Source: Natronomonas salsuginis
GTDB taxonomy: Archaea > Halobacteriota > Halobacteria > Halobacteriales > Haloarculaceae
Length of the DNA: 64,000 nt
Direction of reading: 5' to 3'
NCBI RefSeq assembly: GCF_005239135.1
Contig: NZ_QKNX01000003.1
Span: 62,001 to 126,000, forward strand
Position 1 is the stretch's first letter, and every line of letters starts with the position of its first letter. Under the pieces are notes generated by a model that was given only the letters and a program-made list of their open reading frames with translations, was not told where the DNA came from and searched no databases. The position numbers were made by a program, and so were the translations under genes. Below are positions 28,373 to 36,105 of the stretch, one piece after another.

Positions 28373-29572
28373 TCACTCGATGACGAGCGCGTACGCGCCG
28401 AGCGCCGCCCCGTCGCCGTCGTGGTATCGGACCGGCTCCTCGACGACGGCCGTTCGATCGCCACCGAGGGCGGCAGCCGTACAGACGCCCTCGGTATCGC
28501 GGGCGTGGCGGAGCCCGTCGGCCGCGTCGAACAGCCGAACGCCGTGGACGGCTCGGTTGCGATCCCGGAAGTGCTGGGCGACGGGCGCGAGCACCCGATC
28601 GCCATCGGTCGCGATCTCGTGACAGAAGCCGCCGACGGGGGCGCGCCAGCGTCGCTCGCCCCCGGCGGTGTAGCCGAACGCGGACTGCTCGTTCGGGTGG
28701 CGCTCGTCGGTCTCGCGGCCCGATCTCGGGAAGGAGTTGCTGGTCACGAAGACGACCCCGGATTCGCCGGCTGCGACGTGGTTCGGATACGTGTAGACCT
28801 CGTCTCCCTCGGGTTCTGGCCGCCCGAGGTCGACGCGCCAGACCGCCTCGCCGTCAAGGAGTCGGTAGCCGCGGTAGTCGGCGTGGCTCGCGACGACGAG
28901 ACCGTCACCGAACGCCGCCACGTCGCCGACGCGCCGGGTCGCCGACCGGTCGGGGTCCCACGTCCACCGCGCCGCGCCCTCCGCATCGAGGACGACGAGC
29001 CCGTCGTCGTGATCGCTCGGACAGCGGTTGTACGCGACGGCGACGCCGCCGTCGAACGGGGTGACGGAGACCGGCGACGCGTCGGCGTCGTACCGCCACC
29101 GCAGTTCGCCGTCGGGGGCGAGCGCGTACACCGCGCTCTCGAAGTACCGTTCGTCGCGGCACTCGTAGCGTCTGGCGGCGACGTACGCGGTTCCGTCCGA
29201 AACGGCCGCGTCGACGACCATCGGCAGAAAAAATCGGGTGTCCTTCGCCGGCGCGCCAACGTCATCCACCGCCTCGTATCGCCAGCATTCCTCGCCATCG
29301 ACGAGGAACCGAATCGCACCGCGTGTGGAGCGCTCGCCGACGAGGACGCCATCCGCGAACGGGGCGAGTGTGATCGCGCTGCCCTCGCCGTCGACGCGCC
29401 AGCGTTCCTCGCCAGCGTCGTCGAACGCCCGGACGGAACCGTCGGCGAGGCCGACGACCGGACCGCCGTCGATCAGCGCGAGGCCCGACCGCCGGCCCGC
29501 CTGTCGGGAGCCACAGGGGTCGAGGTCGCCGAGGTCGACCCGACGTTCGGGAGCGGGGACGGCGTCATCCAT
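28373..29572 (-). CDS. PQQ-like beta-propeller repeat protein
   Basis: A 399-residue soluble protein made of repeated four-strand blades, each with a W or Y-R-W turn (ERWRVDGEGS, CWRYEAVDD, LRWRYDADAS, RWTWDPDRSA, VWRVDLGRPE, RRWRAPVGG). It lacks a signal peptide, so it is cytoplasmic. Its start (ATG 29572) overlaps the DUF3209 stop by eight bases, which places it at the end of the cobalamin operon. A role in pathway assembly or sensing is inference. Confidence 0.65.
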   Translation of the reverse strand: MDDAVPAPERRVDLGDLDPCGSRQAGRRSGLALIDGGPVVGLADGSVRAFDDAGEERWRVDGEGSAITLAPFADGVLVGERSTRGAIRFLVDGEECWRYEAVDDVGAPAKDTRFFLPMVVDAAVSDGTAYVAARRYECRDERYFESAVYALAPDGELRWRYDADASPVSVTPFDGGVAVAYNRCPSDHDDGLVVLDAEGAARWTWDPDRSATRRVGDVAAFGDGLVVASHADYRGYRLLDGEAVWRVDLGRPEPEGDEVYTYPNHVAAGESGVVFVTSNSFPRSGRETDERHPNEQSAFGYTAGGERRWRAPVGGFCHEIATDGDRVLAPVAQHFRDRNRAVHGVRLFDAADGLRHARDTEGVCTAAALGGDRTAVVEEPVRYHDGDGAALGAYALVIE

Positions 29573-29936
29573 CGGCGGGGAAGATCTCGTGGAGCCCGTG
29601 GTGGGTCTCGCCGAGGTCGTCAAGGATCCCCTCGCCGTGGTCGAGGAGGCGGTCGAGCGCCGCCTCGGCGTCGCGAACCGCGACCAGTCGCCCCCGGAGA
29701 TAATCGAAGTCGGGTGCGTCGGCGTCGGTGGCGGCGACCTCGGATTCGAGTTCGACGACGGCGGTGTCGAGGTGGCGCTTGCACGCGGCGAGCGTCTCCG
29801 CCGTCGCGAGCGCCTCGATGTGGGGGGTGGGGTCGTCCCCCAGTTCGTCGCGGGCGTGTTTCTTCGTGGCGTCGTCGCCGACGCCGAGGCTGTTCATCAG
29901 TCCGAGTCGCAGCGCTTCGATTTCGTGGCAGGTCAT
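29565..29936 (-). CDS. DUF3209 family protein of the cobalamin operon
   Basis: A 123-residue helical, acidic protein with His/Cys near the start (MTCHEIEALRLGLMNSLG) and two histidines near the end (ETHHGLHEIF), which could bind metal. DUF3209 genes are recurrent neighbours of cobalamin genes in haloarchaea and some bacteria. It begins ten bases after cbiX and overlaps the propeller gene. The exact function is unknown; cobalt delivery is a reasonable guess only. Confidence 0.75.
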   Translation of the reverse strand: MTCHEIEALRLGLMNSLGVGDDATKKHARDELGDDPTPHIEALATAETLAACKRHLDTAVVELESEVAATDADAPDFDYLRGRLVAVRDAEAALDRLLDHGEGILDDLGETHHGLHEIFPADG

Positions 29937-29946
29937 GGTGAGTGGG

Positions 29947-31134
29947 TTACAGCGTTTGATCGACCAGTCGGGAGACGATTCGGTCCTCGGCCAGCGAGGC
30001 CGCCAGCGAGTCGGCCTCGTCGGGAGCGACGCCGCCGTACCAGACGCCGTCGGGGTAGACCGCGACGTTCGGCCCCTCTCCGCAGCGGTCGAGACACGAC
30101 GAGCGGGTGATCGTCACGTCGACGTCGCGGCGGTTCGCGGCCTGTCGGAGCCGCTCTAACAGCTCCGTCGCCCCCTGTCCGGCGCAGGTCCGGTTCGTGC
30201 AGACGGAGACGTGTTTGTCGGGCGCGTCGTGGACGTGCGGCTCCGCGTCGATGTCCGAGCGGTCCTCGTGGGCCGCCCGGTGCGTCATCGCGCGCAGCAT
30301 GGCCCGCGCGCCGCCCGCCTCGCCCTCAAACCCCTCGAGGTCGACCTTGTACTTGCAGGTGTCACAAGACATCGACACGTCGCCGGTTCGGGCCTCTTCG
30401 AACCGATCGGCGAGCACCTCGAGGAGCCGGTCGTCGGTGCCGAGCGGCTCGCCGCAGCCGGCGACGGCGTAGGGGTAGTCCGCGTCGAACTCGGCGGTTC
30501 GCTCGCGGATCCGGTCGGTCAACACCCCGTCGCCGAGCATGTACGGGACGACGACGACCGCGTCGGGGCGGCGCTTCGAGACGGTGTGCAGCGCGTCTTC
30601 GAGGAGGGGTTCGGTCACGCCGATGAACGCGGCCTCGACGTCGAGGAAGTCGCGCCCCTCGTACAGCAGCCGCGCGAGTTTGTGGACGTCACCGTTGGAG
30701 TCGGGGTCCGAGGAGCCGCGGGCGCAGACGACCGCCACCACGTCGTCGTCGGCTCTGTCGACGCCGAGGTCGGCCTCGACCGCGGCCGCGCGGTCGTCGA
30801 GCAGTTCGACGATCGACGGGTGGACGCCAAGGTGGCGGCCGCTGTGGATCGCGAGGTCGTGCTCCGCGCGCGCCTCGTTGACGACGAGCGGCACGTCGGC
30901 CTTGACGTGGCTGGCGGCGAACAGCGACAGCGGGATCACCGTCACGTCCGAGACGGCGGGCGCGAGCGAGGCGATCGCCTCCTCGATCGACGGCTCGGCG
31001 AGTTCGATGAACCCGGCGTCGGCCGGGAGGCCGAGGCGGGCTTCGAGCCCAACCGCCAGCTCGCGAACCTGTTCGTTCGAGCGCTCCCTGCGGGAGCCGT
31101 GCCCCGCCAGCACGATCGCCTCGTCGTCCAACAT
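29947..31134 (-). CDS. cbiX: CbiX cobaltochelatase fused to a thioredoxin-like ferredoxin domain
   Basis: A 395-residue protein. Residues 1-~240 are two CbiX halves, with the metal-site histidines in VLAGHGSRR (near 11) and SLFAASHVKADVP (near 74). A Cys pair (CDTCKYKV, near 265) follows, and residues 315-395 form a ferredoxin domain (VCTNRTC and SSCLDRCGEGP). CbiX inserts cobalt into sirohydrochlorin, the early-insertion route. ATG 31134 overlaps the preceding TAA by one base. The redox domain suggests that it binds an iron-sulfur cluster, as some CbiX proteins do. Confidence 0.88.
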   Translation of the reverse strand: MLDDEAIVLAGHGSRRERSNEQVRELAVGLEARLGLPADAGFIELAEPSIEEAIASLAPAVSDVTVIPLSLFAASHVKADVPLVVNEARAEHDLAIHSGRHLGVHPSIVELLDDRAAAVEADLGVDRADDDVVAVVCARGSSDPDSNGDVHKLARLLYEGRDFLDVEAAFIGVTEPLLEDALHTVSKRRPDAVVVVPYMLGDGVLTDRIRERTAEFDADYPYAVAGCGEPLGTDDRLLEVLADRFEEARTGDVSMSCDTCKYKVDLEGFEGEAGGARAMLRAMTHRAAHEDRSDIDAEPHVHDAPDKHVSVCTNRTCAGQGATELLERLRQAANRRDVDVTITRSSCLDRCGEGPNVAVYPDGVWYGGVAPDEADSLAASLAEDRIVSRLVDQTL

Positions 31135-32054
31135 TAGTACGCGTCGGCCTCCTCGATGCTCCGTCGCAGCTTGCGGCGACGAGTCGGCGCGAACAGCCCG
31201 GTCTCCGCGCAGTCGCGATACAGCCACGCGCCGACGTCCGGAGCCGCCTCGTCGTCGAGCCCGAACCAGTGACCACCCGAGGAGGTCTCGGAGATCTCGC
31301 CGTACGGGGCGTCCACGTCGGCCGAATCGAGCAGGCCGGCGATCCGTTCGAGCAGTTTGCGGTCGTCGGCGACGAAGGAGATCCCGACCGTTCCCGACGA
31401 CGATTTGAAACAGACGGTGCCGCAGCCTTCGAGGAGTCCGCGCAGGAGCTGTCTGTCGTACTCGGCGAGCGCGTCGAGCCGGTAGCCGTCCGGCTGGCCC
31501 TCGAACGGCAAACCGAGCGCGGCCGCGGCCCGGTCGCCGACGGGGCCGTGAATCCGGACCGTGTAGGTGTCCTCGCTGCGGGTGATCGACGTGTCGTGGG
31601 CGTACTCGCGTTCGGTGCTCCGGTGGTTGACCGAATCGGCCCCAGCTACCGCCGCCAACCGTTCGGCGGCGATCTCGTCGTTCGTCCGGACCGTGACGCT
31701 CTCGGCGGTCACCTCGCCGTCGCCGACGGCGCGCCCCGAAAAGTACGCCGTCTCAGGGTGGGCGTCGAGCAGGTCGGTCGGCGCGTCGAGTTCGTGGCTC
31801 GCGGTTTTACCGCTCGCATCCATCGAGGATTCGCTTCGCTCATCCTCGCGACTCGCGTGTCGTCGCCCCGCTCCTCCCGCTCGCTCCTTCGAGGGCTCGC
31901 TTCGCTCGCCCTCGCGGCTCGCGTGTCGTCGCCCCGCTCCTCCCGCTCGCTCCTTCGAGGGCTCGCTTCGCTCGCCCTCGCGGCTCGCGTGTCGTCGCCC
32001 CGCTCCTCCCGCTCGCTCCTTCGAGGATTCGCTTCGCTCATCCTCGCGACTCAC
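31134..32054 (-). CDS. LAGLIDADG-like protein embedded in the cobalamin operon
   Basis: With the GTG 32054 start (four-base GTGA overlap with the ferredoxin stop) it is 306 residues; ATG 31823 would give 229 residues and skip the repeats. Two homing-endonuclease-like halves are visible: ETAYFSGRAVGDGEV near residue 100 and LLRGLLEGCGTVCF near 200, each followed by the strand-helix order of a LAGLIDADG domain. The second motif has Cys where an acid is usual. Haloarchaeal relatives are annotated only as cobalamin-associated. The N-terminal 77 codons are the 66-base tandem repeat. No splicing motifs of an intein are present. Confidence 0.65.
   Translation of the reverse strand: MSREDERSESSKERAGGAGRRHASREGERSEPSKERAGGAGRRHASREGERSEPSKERAGGAGRRHASREDERSESSMDASGKTASHELDAPTDLLDAHPETAYFSGRAVGDGEVTAESVTVRTNDEIAAERLAAVAGADSVNHRSTEREYAHDTSITRSEDTYTVRIHGPVGDRAAAALGLPFEGQPDGYRLDALAEYDRQLLRGLLEGCGTVCFKSSSGTVGISFVADDRKLLERIAGLLDSADVDAPYGEISETSSGGHWFGLDDEAAPDVGAWLYRDCAETGLFAPTRRRKLRRSIEEADAY
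31824..32054. repeat. 66-base tandem repeat with internal palindrome, in frame
   Basis: Three full units (31824-31889, 31890-31955, 31956-32021) and a half unit (32022-32054). Each unit holds a stem: GAGGAT/ATCCTC in the outer copies and GAGGGC/GCCCTC in the inner copies, so both arms changed together. Being a multiple of three, the repeat keeps the reading frame and encodes 22-residue blocks of the type SREGERSEPSKERAGGAGRR. Related palindromes lie in cbiH2 (34190-34243) and cbiL (36205-36240). Confidence 0.85.
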
Positions 32055-32284
32055 GATTCCGTCACCTCCCGAACGTCGATCGCGTCGAGCGGACACGCCG
32101 CGGCGGCGTCGCGCGCCTCGCCGAGGCGGTCGTCGTCGAACGTCACGCGCAGCTCGCCGTCCTCGCGGCGACCGTCCGGCAGCGTCACCAGCCCGTCGTC
32201 GGCCTCCTCGAAGCGCCCGTCGCGGACGAGACAGGCGAAGATCCCGTCGCAGGTCGTTAGATCGACCGTGATCTCGTAGGACAT
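32051..32284 (-). CDS. single-cluster ferredoxin of the cobalamin operon
   Basis: A 77-residue acidic protein. Cysteines in TTCDGIFACLV and AACPLDAI are placed as in small ferredoxins with one [3Fe-4S] or [4Fe-4S] cluster, followed by the usual C-P. It lies between cbiH1 (two-base gap) and the LAGLIDADG-like gene (four-base overlap). It may serve ring-contraction or reduction steps that need electrons, including cobalt reduction. The partner is unknown. Confidence 0.75.
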   Translation of the reverse strand: MSYEITVDLTTCDGIFACLVRDGRFEEADDGLVTLPDGRREDGELRVTFDDDRLGEARDAAAACPLDAIDVREVTES

Positions 32285-32286
32285 GG

Positions 32287-33258
32287 TCAGTAGTCGTACT
32301 TCGTCTCGTAGCCACGGGGAGTCACCATCCGATCCTCGAAGACGTAGGTGTCCTCGTTGCCGACGATGATCGTCGTCGTCATGTCGACGATCTCCTCCTC
32401 GCCCAGTTCCGGCAGCGTTTCGAGGTCGGTGATCATCGTCGCCTCGTCATCGCGGGACGCGCCGTGGACGACCCCGACGGGCGTGTCGGGGTCGCGGTGC
32501 TCCGACAGGATCTCACAGCAGGTCTGGAAGTTCTCCCGGCGCTTTCGGCTCCAGGGGTTGTAGATCGCGATGGTGAACCCCTCGGGCGCGACGGCGTGGA
32601 GCCGCGATTCGATCTCCGCCATCGGTGTGAGGTGATCCGACAGCGACACCGAGACGGTGTCGTTGACCAGCGGCGCGCCGAGCCGCGCCCCGCAGGATTG
32701 GGCCGCGGGGACGCCGGGGACGACCTCGAAGTCGACCGCGTCGGCCGACCCGCCCTTCGATTCGAGGATCTCGAGCGCCAGCCCCGACAGCGCGTACACG
32801 TTGGGGTCACCCGAGCCGATGATCGCCACGTCGTTGCCGGCGAGCGTCCGGTCGATCGCCTCCTCGGTCCGGGAGACCTCGCCGCACATCGGCGTCGAGT
32901 AGATGTCCTCGGCGTCCTCCGTGATCTCGTCGGGCAGCAGGTCAACGTAGGTCCGATAGCCGACGATGTGCTCGGCGTCGGCGAGGGCGGCCTTCGCGCG
33001 GGCTGTCATCCCTTCCGGCTTGCCGGGGCCGAGGCCGACGGTGATCAGTTTGCCCGGGTCGGCGTCGAAGTCGTCGGCCGTCGAGCCGACCTCGGGTTCG
33101 TCGTCTGTCGACGCGCCGCAAGACGACTTCGAACCGTTCGAGTCGGAGGATGCGCCACATTTGCGCTCCGTCTCGGTCTCTGCGTCGGCCGCCGTCGCGC
33201 CGCCGCAGTTGGATGTCGATACCTCGGTCTCCGTCGTGGTGGTGTCGTCGGTGCTCAT
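32287..33258 (-). CDS. cbiH1: CbiH, cobalt-factor III C17-methyltransferase (copy 1)
   Basis: A 323-residue SAM methylase that methylates C17 and contracts the ring. The core starts near residue 70 (LITVGLGPGKPEGMTARA) and contains GSGDPNVYALSG, PGVPAAQSCGARLGAPL and IYNPWSRKRREN, all typical of CbiH/CobJ. The first ~65 residues are an unusual acidic extension with three CG motifs (NCGG, KCGAS, SCGAS). It is one of two tandem CbiH genes; it starts two bases after the cbiH2 stop. Confidence 0.9.
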   Translation of the reverse strand: MSTDDTTTTETEVSTSNCGGATAADAETETERKCGASSDSNGSKSSCGASTDDEPEVGSTADDFDADPGKLITVGLGPGKPEGMTARAKAALADAEHIVGYRTYVDLLPDEITEDAEDIYSTPMCGEVSRTEEAIDRTLAGNDVAIIGSGDPNVYALSGLALEILESKGGSADAVDFEVVPGVPAAQSCGARLGAPLVNDTVSVSLSDHLTPMAEIESRLHAVAPEGFTIAIYNPWSRKRRENFQTCCEILSEHRDPDTPVGVVHGASRDDEATMITDLETLPELGEEEIVDMTTTIIVGNEDTYVFEDRMVTPRGYETKYDY

Positions 33259-33259
33259 G

Positions 33260-34243
33260 TTAGAAGTCCTCCACCTCGCGGCCGCCGCGCGGCGTCACGA
33301 GGTACGTTCCGTAGTCGTTCGCCCACTCGTGGCTGTCCGCGGTGCCAACGAGGATCGACGTACCCATCCCCCCCACTTCGTCGGCGTGTTCGTCCGTCTC
33401 GCCGAGCGTGGTGATGGTGTGCGTCTCGTTTTCGAGATTGCGGCCGGCCTCGCCGCGGCCGGCGTCGTTGAACATGGCGACCGGCACGTCGTCGGAGCGG
33501 TGCTCGCGGATTACGTCGATCGCGCGCTCGTGGTCGCGCCAGCAGTTGTACAGGACGACGACGAACCCCGAGATCGCCGCCGCCCGCAGTTTCTCCTCGA
33601 TCTCCGCCCACCCGCGCCACTTGTCGGACAGCGAGATCGTACAGAAGTCGTTCGACAGCGGCGCGCCGAGGTTGGCCGCCCCGCCCAGCGCCGCCGTCAC
33701 GCCGGGGACGATCTCGATCGGGACGTCCTCGGCGGCCTCCTCGTCGGCCATCAAGAAGACGAGGTCGCTCTTGCCGTAGACGTTCGGATCGCCGCCGGAG
33801 ACGTGCGCAACGTCCTGCCCGGCCCGGACGCGGTCGAACGCCTCCCGCGTCAACTCGACCTGCCGGCCCATCGAGGACCGGACGATCTCCTGTTCGGTGC
33901 CGTCGGGTCTGGTGGCGACGGTGCCGTCGGTCCAGCTCTCGGGGCGGGAGGCGGCCGCCGCGCTGCCGCCGTCGGCGGCGGCCTCCGGAGGGATCGTCCC
34001 GTCCCCCCGGAGGAACTCCTGATAGAGGTTCGAGGCGATCACGCAGTCGGCGGTCTCGATCACGTCCGTCGCCCGCTGGGTCATCGCGTGCGGCAGGCCG
34101 GGGCCGATCCCGACGACGTAGAGGGTGCCGTAGTCGTCGGGGGGTATTTCACGAGAATCCCGCTCCGCTCGATCCTGACTGCTCGCGGTTCCTTCGTCAC
34201 CGCTCGCTTCCTTCGAGGACTCCCTCCGGTCGTCCTCGCTCAT
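33260..34243 (-). CDS. cbiH2: CbiH-like C17-methyltransferase (copy 2)
   Basis: A 327-residue paralogue of cbiH1, with the core from residue ~40 (LYVVGIGPGLPHAMTQRATD), GGDPNVYGKSD, PGVTAALGGAANLGAPL and LYNCWRDHERA. A low-complexity insert lies near residues 80-115. Two CbiH copies are usual in haloarchaea, perhaps splitting methylation and ring contraction. It overlaps cbiG by four bases. Its N-terminus (SEDDRRESSKEASGDEG) is written by a palindromic repeat like that in the 31134 gene. Confidence 0.88.
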   Translation of the reverse strand: MSEDDRRESSKEASGDEGTASSQDRAERDSREIPPDDYGTLYVVGIGPGLPHAMTQRATDVIETADCVIASNLYQEFLRGDGTIPPEAAADGGSAAAASRPESWTDGTVATRPDGTEQEIVRSSMGRQVELTREAFDRVRAGQDVAHVSGGDPNVYGKSDLVFLMADEEAAEDVPIEIVPGVTAALGGAANLGAPLSNDFCTISLSDKWRGWAEIEEKLRAAAISGFVVVLYNCWRDHERAIDVIREHRSDDVPVAMFNDAGRGEAGRNLENETHTITTLGETDEHADEVGGMGTSILVGTADSHEWANDYGTYLVTPRGGREVEDF

Positions 34244-35220
34244 TTTCCCACCGCCACGGTCACGGCGTCGTCGAAGCGCTCCTTCTCGCGGAGCAGTTCG
34301 TGGTCGCGTCCGCCGGCGATGGCCGACGCCTCGGCGATCCCCGGCCAGCCGATCAGTTCCTTCGCGCGCGAAGGGGTCGGTCCCTCGTGCTCCAGAAGGG
34401 TGTCCTTCTCGAAGAGAACGACGCCCAACCCGACCTCCTGGGCGGCCTCGTAGAGGCCCTCCTCACCCTCCTTTCTGGTGGCCGTAGCGACGAACTCGAC
34501 GTCTGAGACGTCGAGGTCGAGATCGTCGAGGGCGGCCCGCCAGGCCTCGATCACCTGGGCTTTCCGGACGCCGCTGACGGTGCCGGTCCCGAGGACGACC
34601 CCGTCGTCGTTGCGCTTCATCACGGTCACGTCGTCGCCGACCAACACGGCGCGCGGGCCGTCCAGACGTTCGACGACATCGAGATCGTCGTTCAGGACGG
34701 CGAGGTTCGTCGCGACCGTCGAGTCGCCGTTGATCACGTGGGCGTCGAGCGCCTTCGCCTTCGACTCGATACCCTGCTTACCTGCGGCCTCGCTCGCGGT
34801 CGTCATCGCCGGCACTGCGCCGAGTTTCGAGAGGTCGTGGGCGACCTGGTTTGCGCCGTGGTGCCCGCCCGTCAGCGGGATCGCCCACGTCAGCTCCTCG
34901 TCGATCACGACGACGGCGGGGTCGTCCCACTTGTCGTCGAGCAGGCCGGCGGTTTTTCGCATCGCGATCCCCGAGGCCATGAGGCCGACGAAGCAGTCGT
35001 ACTCGCCCCAGTGCTCGGCGAAGACGTCGCCGTGGTACTCGAGGATCTCGATGGATTCGTAATCGTCGGCCAGTTCGGCTCGGATCTCTTCGGCCACCGG
35101 GAGCTTCCGCTCGAAGCTCACGATCGCGATCTCCTCGGCCACCTCGCCGTCGGAGTCGGGCGTCGAACAGTGGCCGCCCGCGTCGTCTGTGTCGGTGTCG
35201 GCGTTCGTGTCAGTGCTCAT
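34240..35220 (-). CDS. cbiG: CbiG, cobalt-precorrin-5A hydrolase
   Basis: A 326-residue enzyme that opens the delta-lactone and releases acetaldehyde, marking the oxygen-independent route. The N-terminal half has IAIVSFERKLPVAEEI, FVGLMASGIAMRKTAGLL and AIPLTGGHHGANQVA; the C-terminal domain has TATRKEGEEGLYEAA. The first ~30 residues are an acidic extension with a lone cysteine (GGHCSTPDSD). It is set three bases after cbiF and overlaps cbiH2. Confidence 0.92.
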   Translation of the reverse strand: MSTDTNADTDTDDAGGHCSTPDSDGEVAEEIAIVSFERKLPVAEEIRAELADDYESIEILEYHGDVFAEHWGEYDCFVGLMASGIAMRKTAGLLDDKWDDPAVVVIDEELTWAIPLTGGHHGANQVAHDLSKLGAVPAMTTASEAAGKQGIESKAKALDAHVINGDSTVATNLAVLNDDLDVVERLDGPRAVLVGDDVTVMKRNDDGVVLGTGTVSGVRKAQVIEAWRAALDDLDLDVSDVEFVATATRKEGEEGLYEAAQEVGLGVVLFEKDTLLEHEGPTPSRAKELIGWPGIAEASAIAGGRDHELLREKERFDDAVTVAVGK

Positions 35221-35223
35221 AGA

Positions 35224-36105
35224 TCAGTCATCGGATGTGCTTTCGCTCTCGGTCTCGCCTCGGTTCGCCCAGCCGCCGTACAGGTACGATCGCTCGTAGC
35301 TCGCACCCGCCGCGGCGTCGCCGATCACCACCATCGCGGAGGCGCGGTAGCCCGCGTCGTCGACCTTCTCGCCGACGTCCGCGATCGTCCCCTCGATGAC
35401 GTCCTCGTCGGGCCACGAGGCGTGGTAGACGACCGTGACCGGCGTGTCAGGGGGCGCACCCGCCGCGAGCAGTCGGTCCATCGTGTCGGCGACCGCGTGG
35501 GTGCCGAGGTAGACACAGGTCGTCACGTCGCCCATCCCGACGAACTCGGCGATGTGGTCGTCCTCAGCGTCGAGCGTCCTGCCCTGCGGGCGGGTGAACG
35601 CGACGTGGTTTGCGGTCTCGTTGAGTGTCAACTGCGTCCGGAGCGTCGCGCTCGCGGCGAACGCGGAGGTGACGCCCGGGACGAGGTAGGTCGGCACGCC
35701 CTCGTGTTCGAGGGCGTCCATCTGTTCGATGGCGGCCCCGTAGATCGCCGGGTCGCCGCTGTGGAGGCGAACGACCGCGCGCCCGTCCTCGTGGGCGTCG
35801 CGCATGAGCGGGACGAGTTCTTCGAGGTCCTTGCCGACGCTGTTGACCAACTCGGCGTCGTCGCAGTAGGCGTCGAGCAGTTCGCTGTTGACGAGCGAGC
35901 CGGCGTGCACGACGAGGTCCGCGCCTTCGAGCGCTTCCTTGCCGGCGACGGTCAACAACCGGGGGTGTCCCGGCCCCGCGCCGACGAACGGGATGCCCGG
36001 CTGCTCGTCGCCCGCCGAGTGTTCGTAGACGCGCTCGTCGCGCTCGTGGGCGTGTTTTTCCCGCTGGGCGTCGATGGCGGCCTGCGGATCGGGTGCGTCG
36101 GTCAT
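35224..36105 (-). CDS. cbiF: CbiF, cobalt-precorrin-4 C11-methyltransferase
   Basis: A 293-residue SAM methylase with the motifs PFVGAGPGHPRLLTVAGKEA near residue 40, VVRLHSGDPAIYGA near 110, and PGVTSAFAASATL near 140. The N-terminal ~35 residues are acidic and charged. It overlaps cbiL by four bases and is followed by cbiG three bases later, matching the order of their reactions. Confidence 0.92.
   Translation of the reverse strand: MTDAPDPQAAIDAQREKHAHERDERVYEHSAGDEQPGIPFVGAGPGHPRLLTVAGKEALEGADLVVHAGSLVNSELLDAYCDDAELVNSVGKDLEELVPLMRDAHEDGRAVVRLHSGDPAIYGAAIEQMDALEHEGVPTYLVPGVTSAFAASATLRTQLTLNETANHVAFTRPQGRTLDAEDDHIAEFVGMGDVTTCVYLGTHAVADTMDRLLAAGAPPDTPVTVVYHASWPDEDVIEGTIADVGEKVDDAGYRASAMVVIGDAAAGASYERSYLYGGWANRGETESESTSDD

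Noticed and set aside
31824-32054. The 66-base repeat as a CRISPR array
   Set aside because: Units are contiguous without unique spacers, keep a reading frame, and have no cas genes nearby.
31134-32054. An intein or intron-encoded homing endonuclease
   Set aside because: The gene has its own start and stop, overlaps its operon neighbours, and shows no splice-junction residues (Cys/Ser start, His-Asn end) or host-gene halves.
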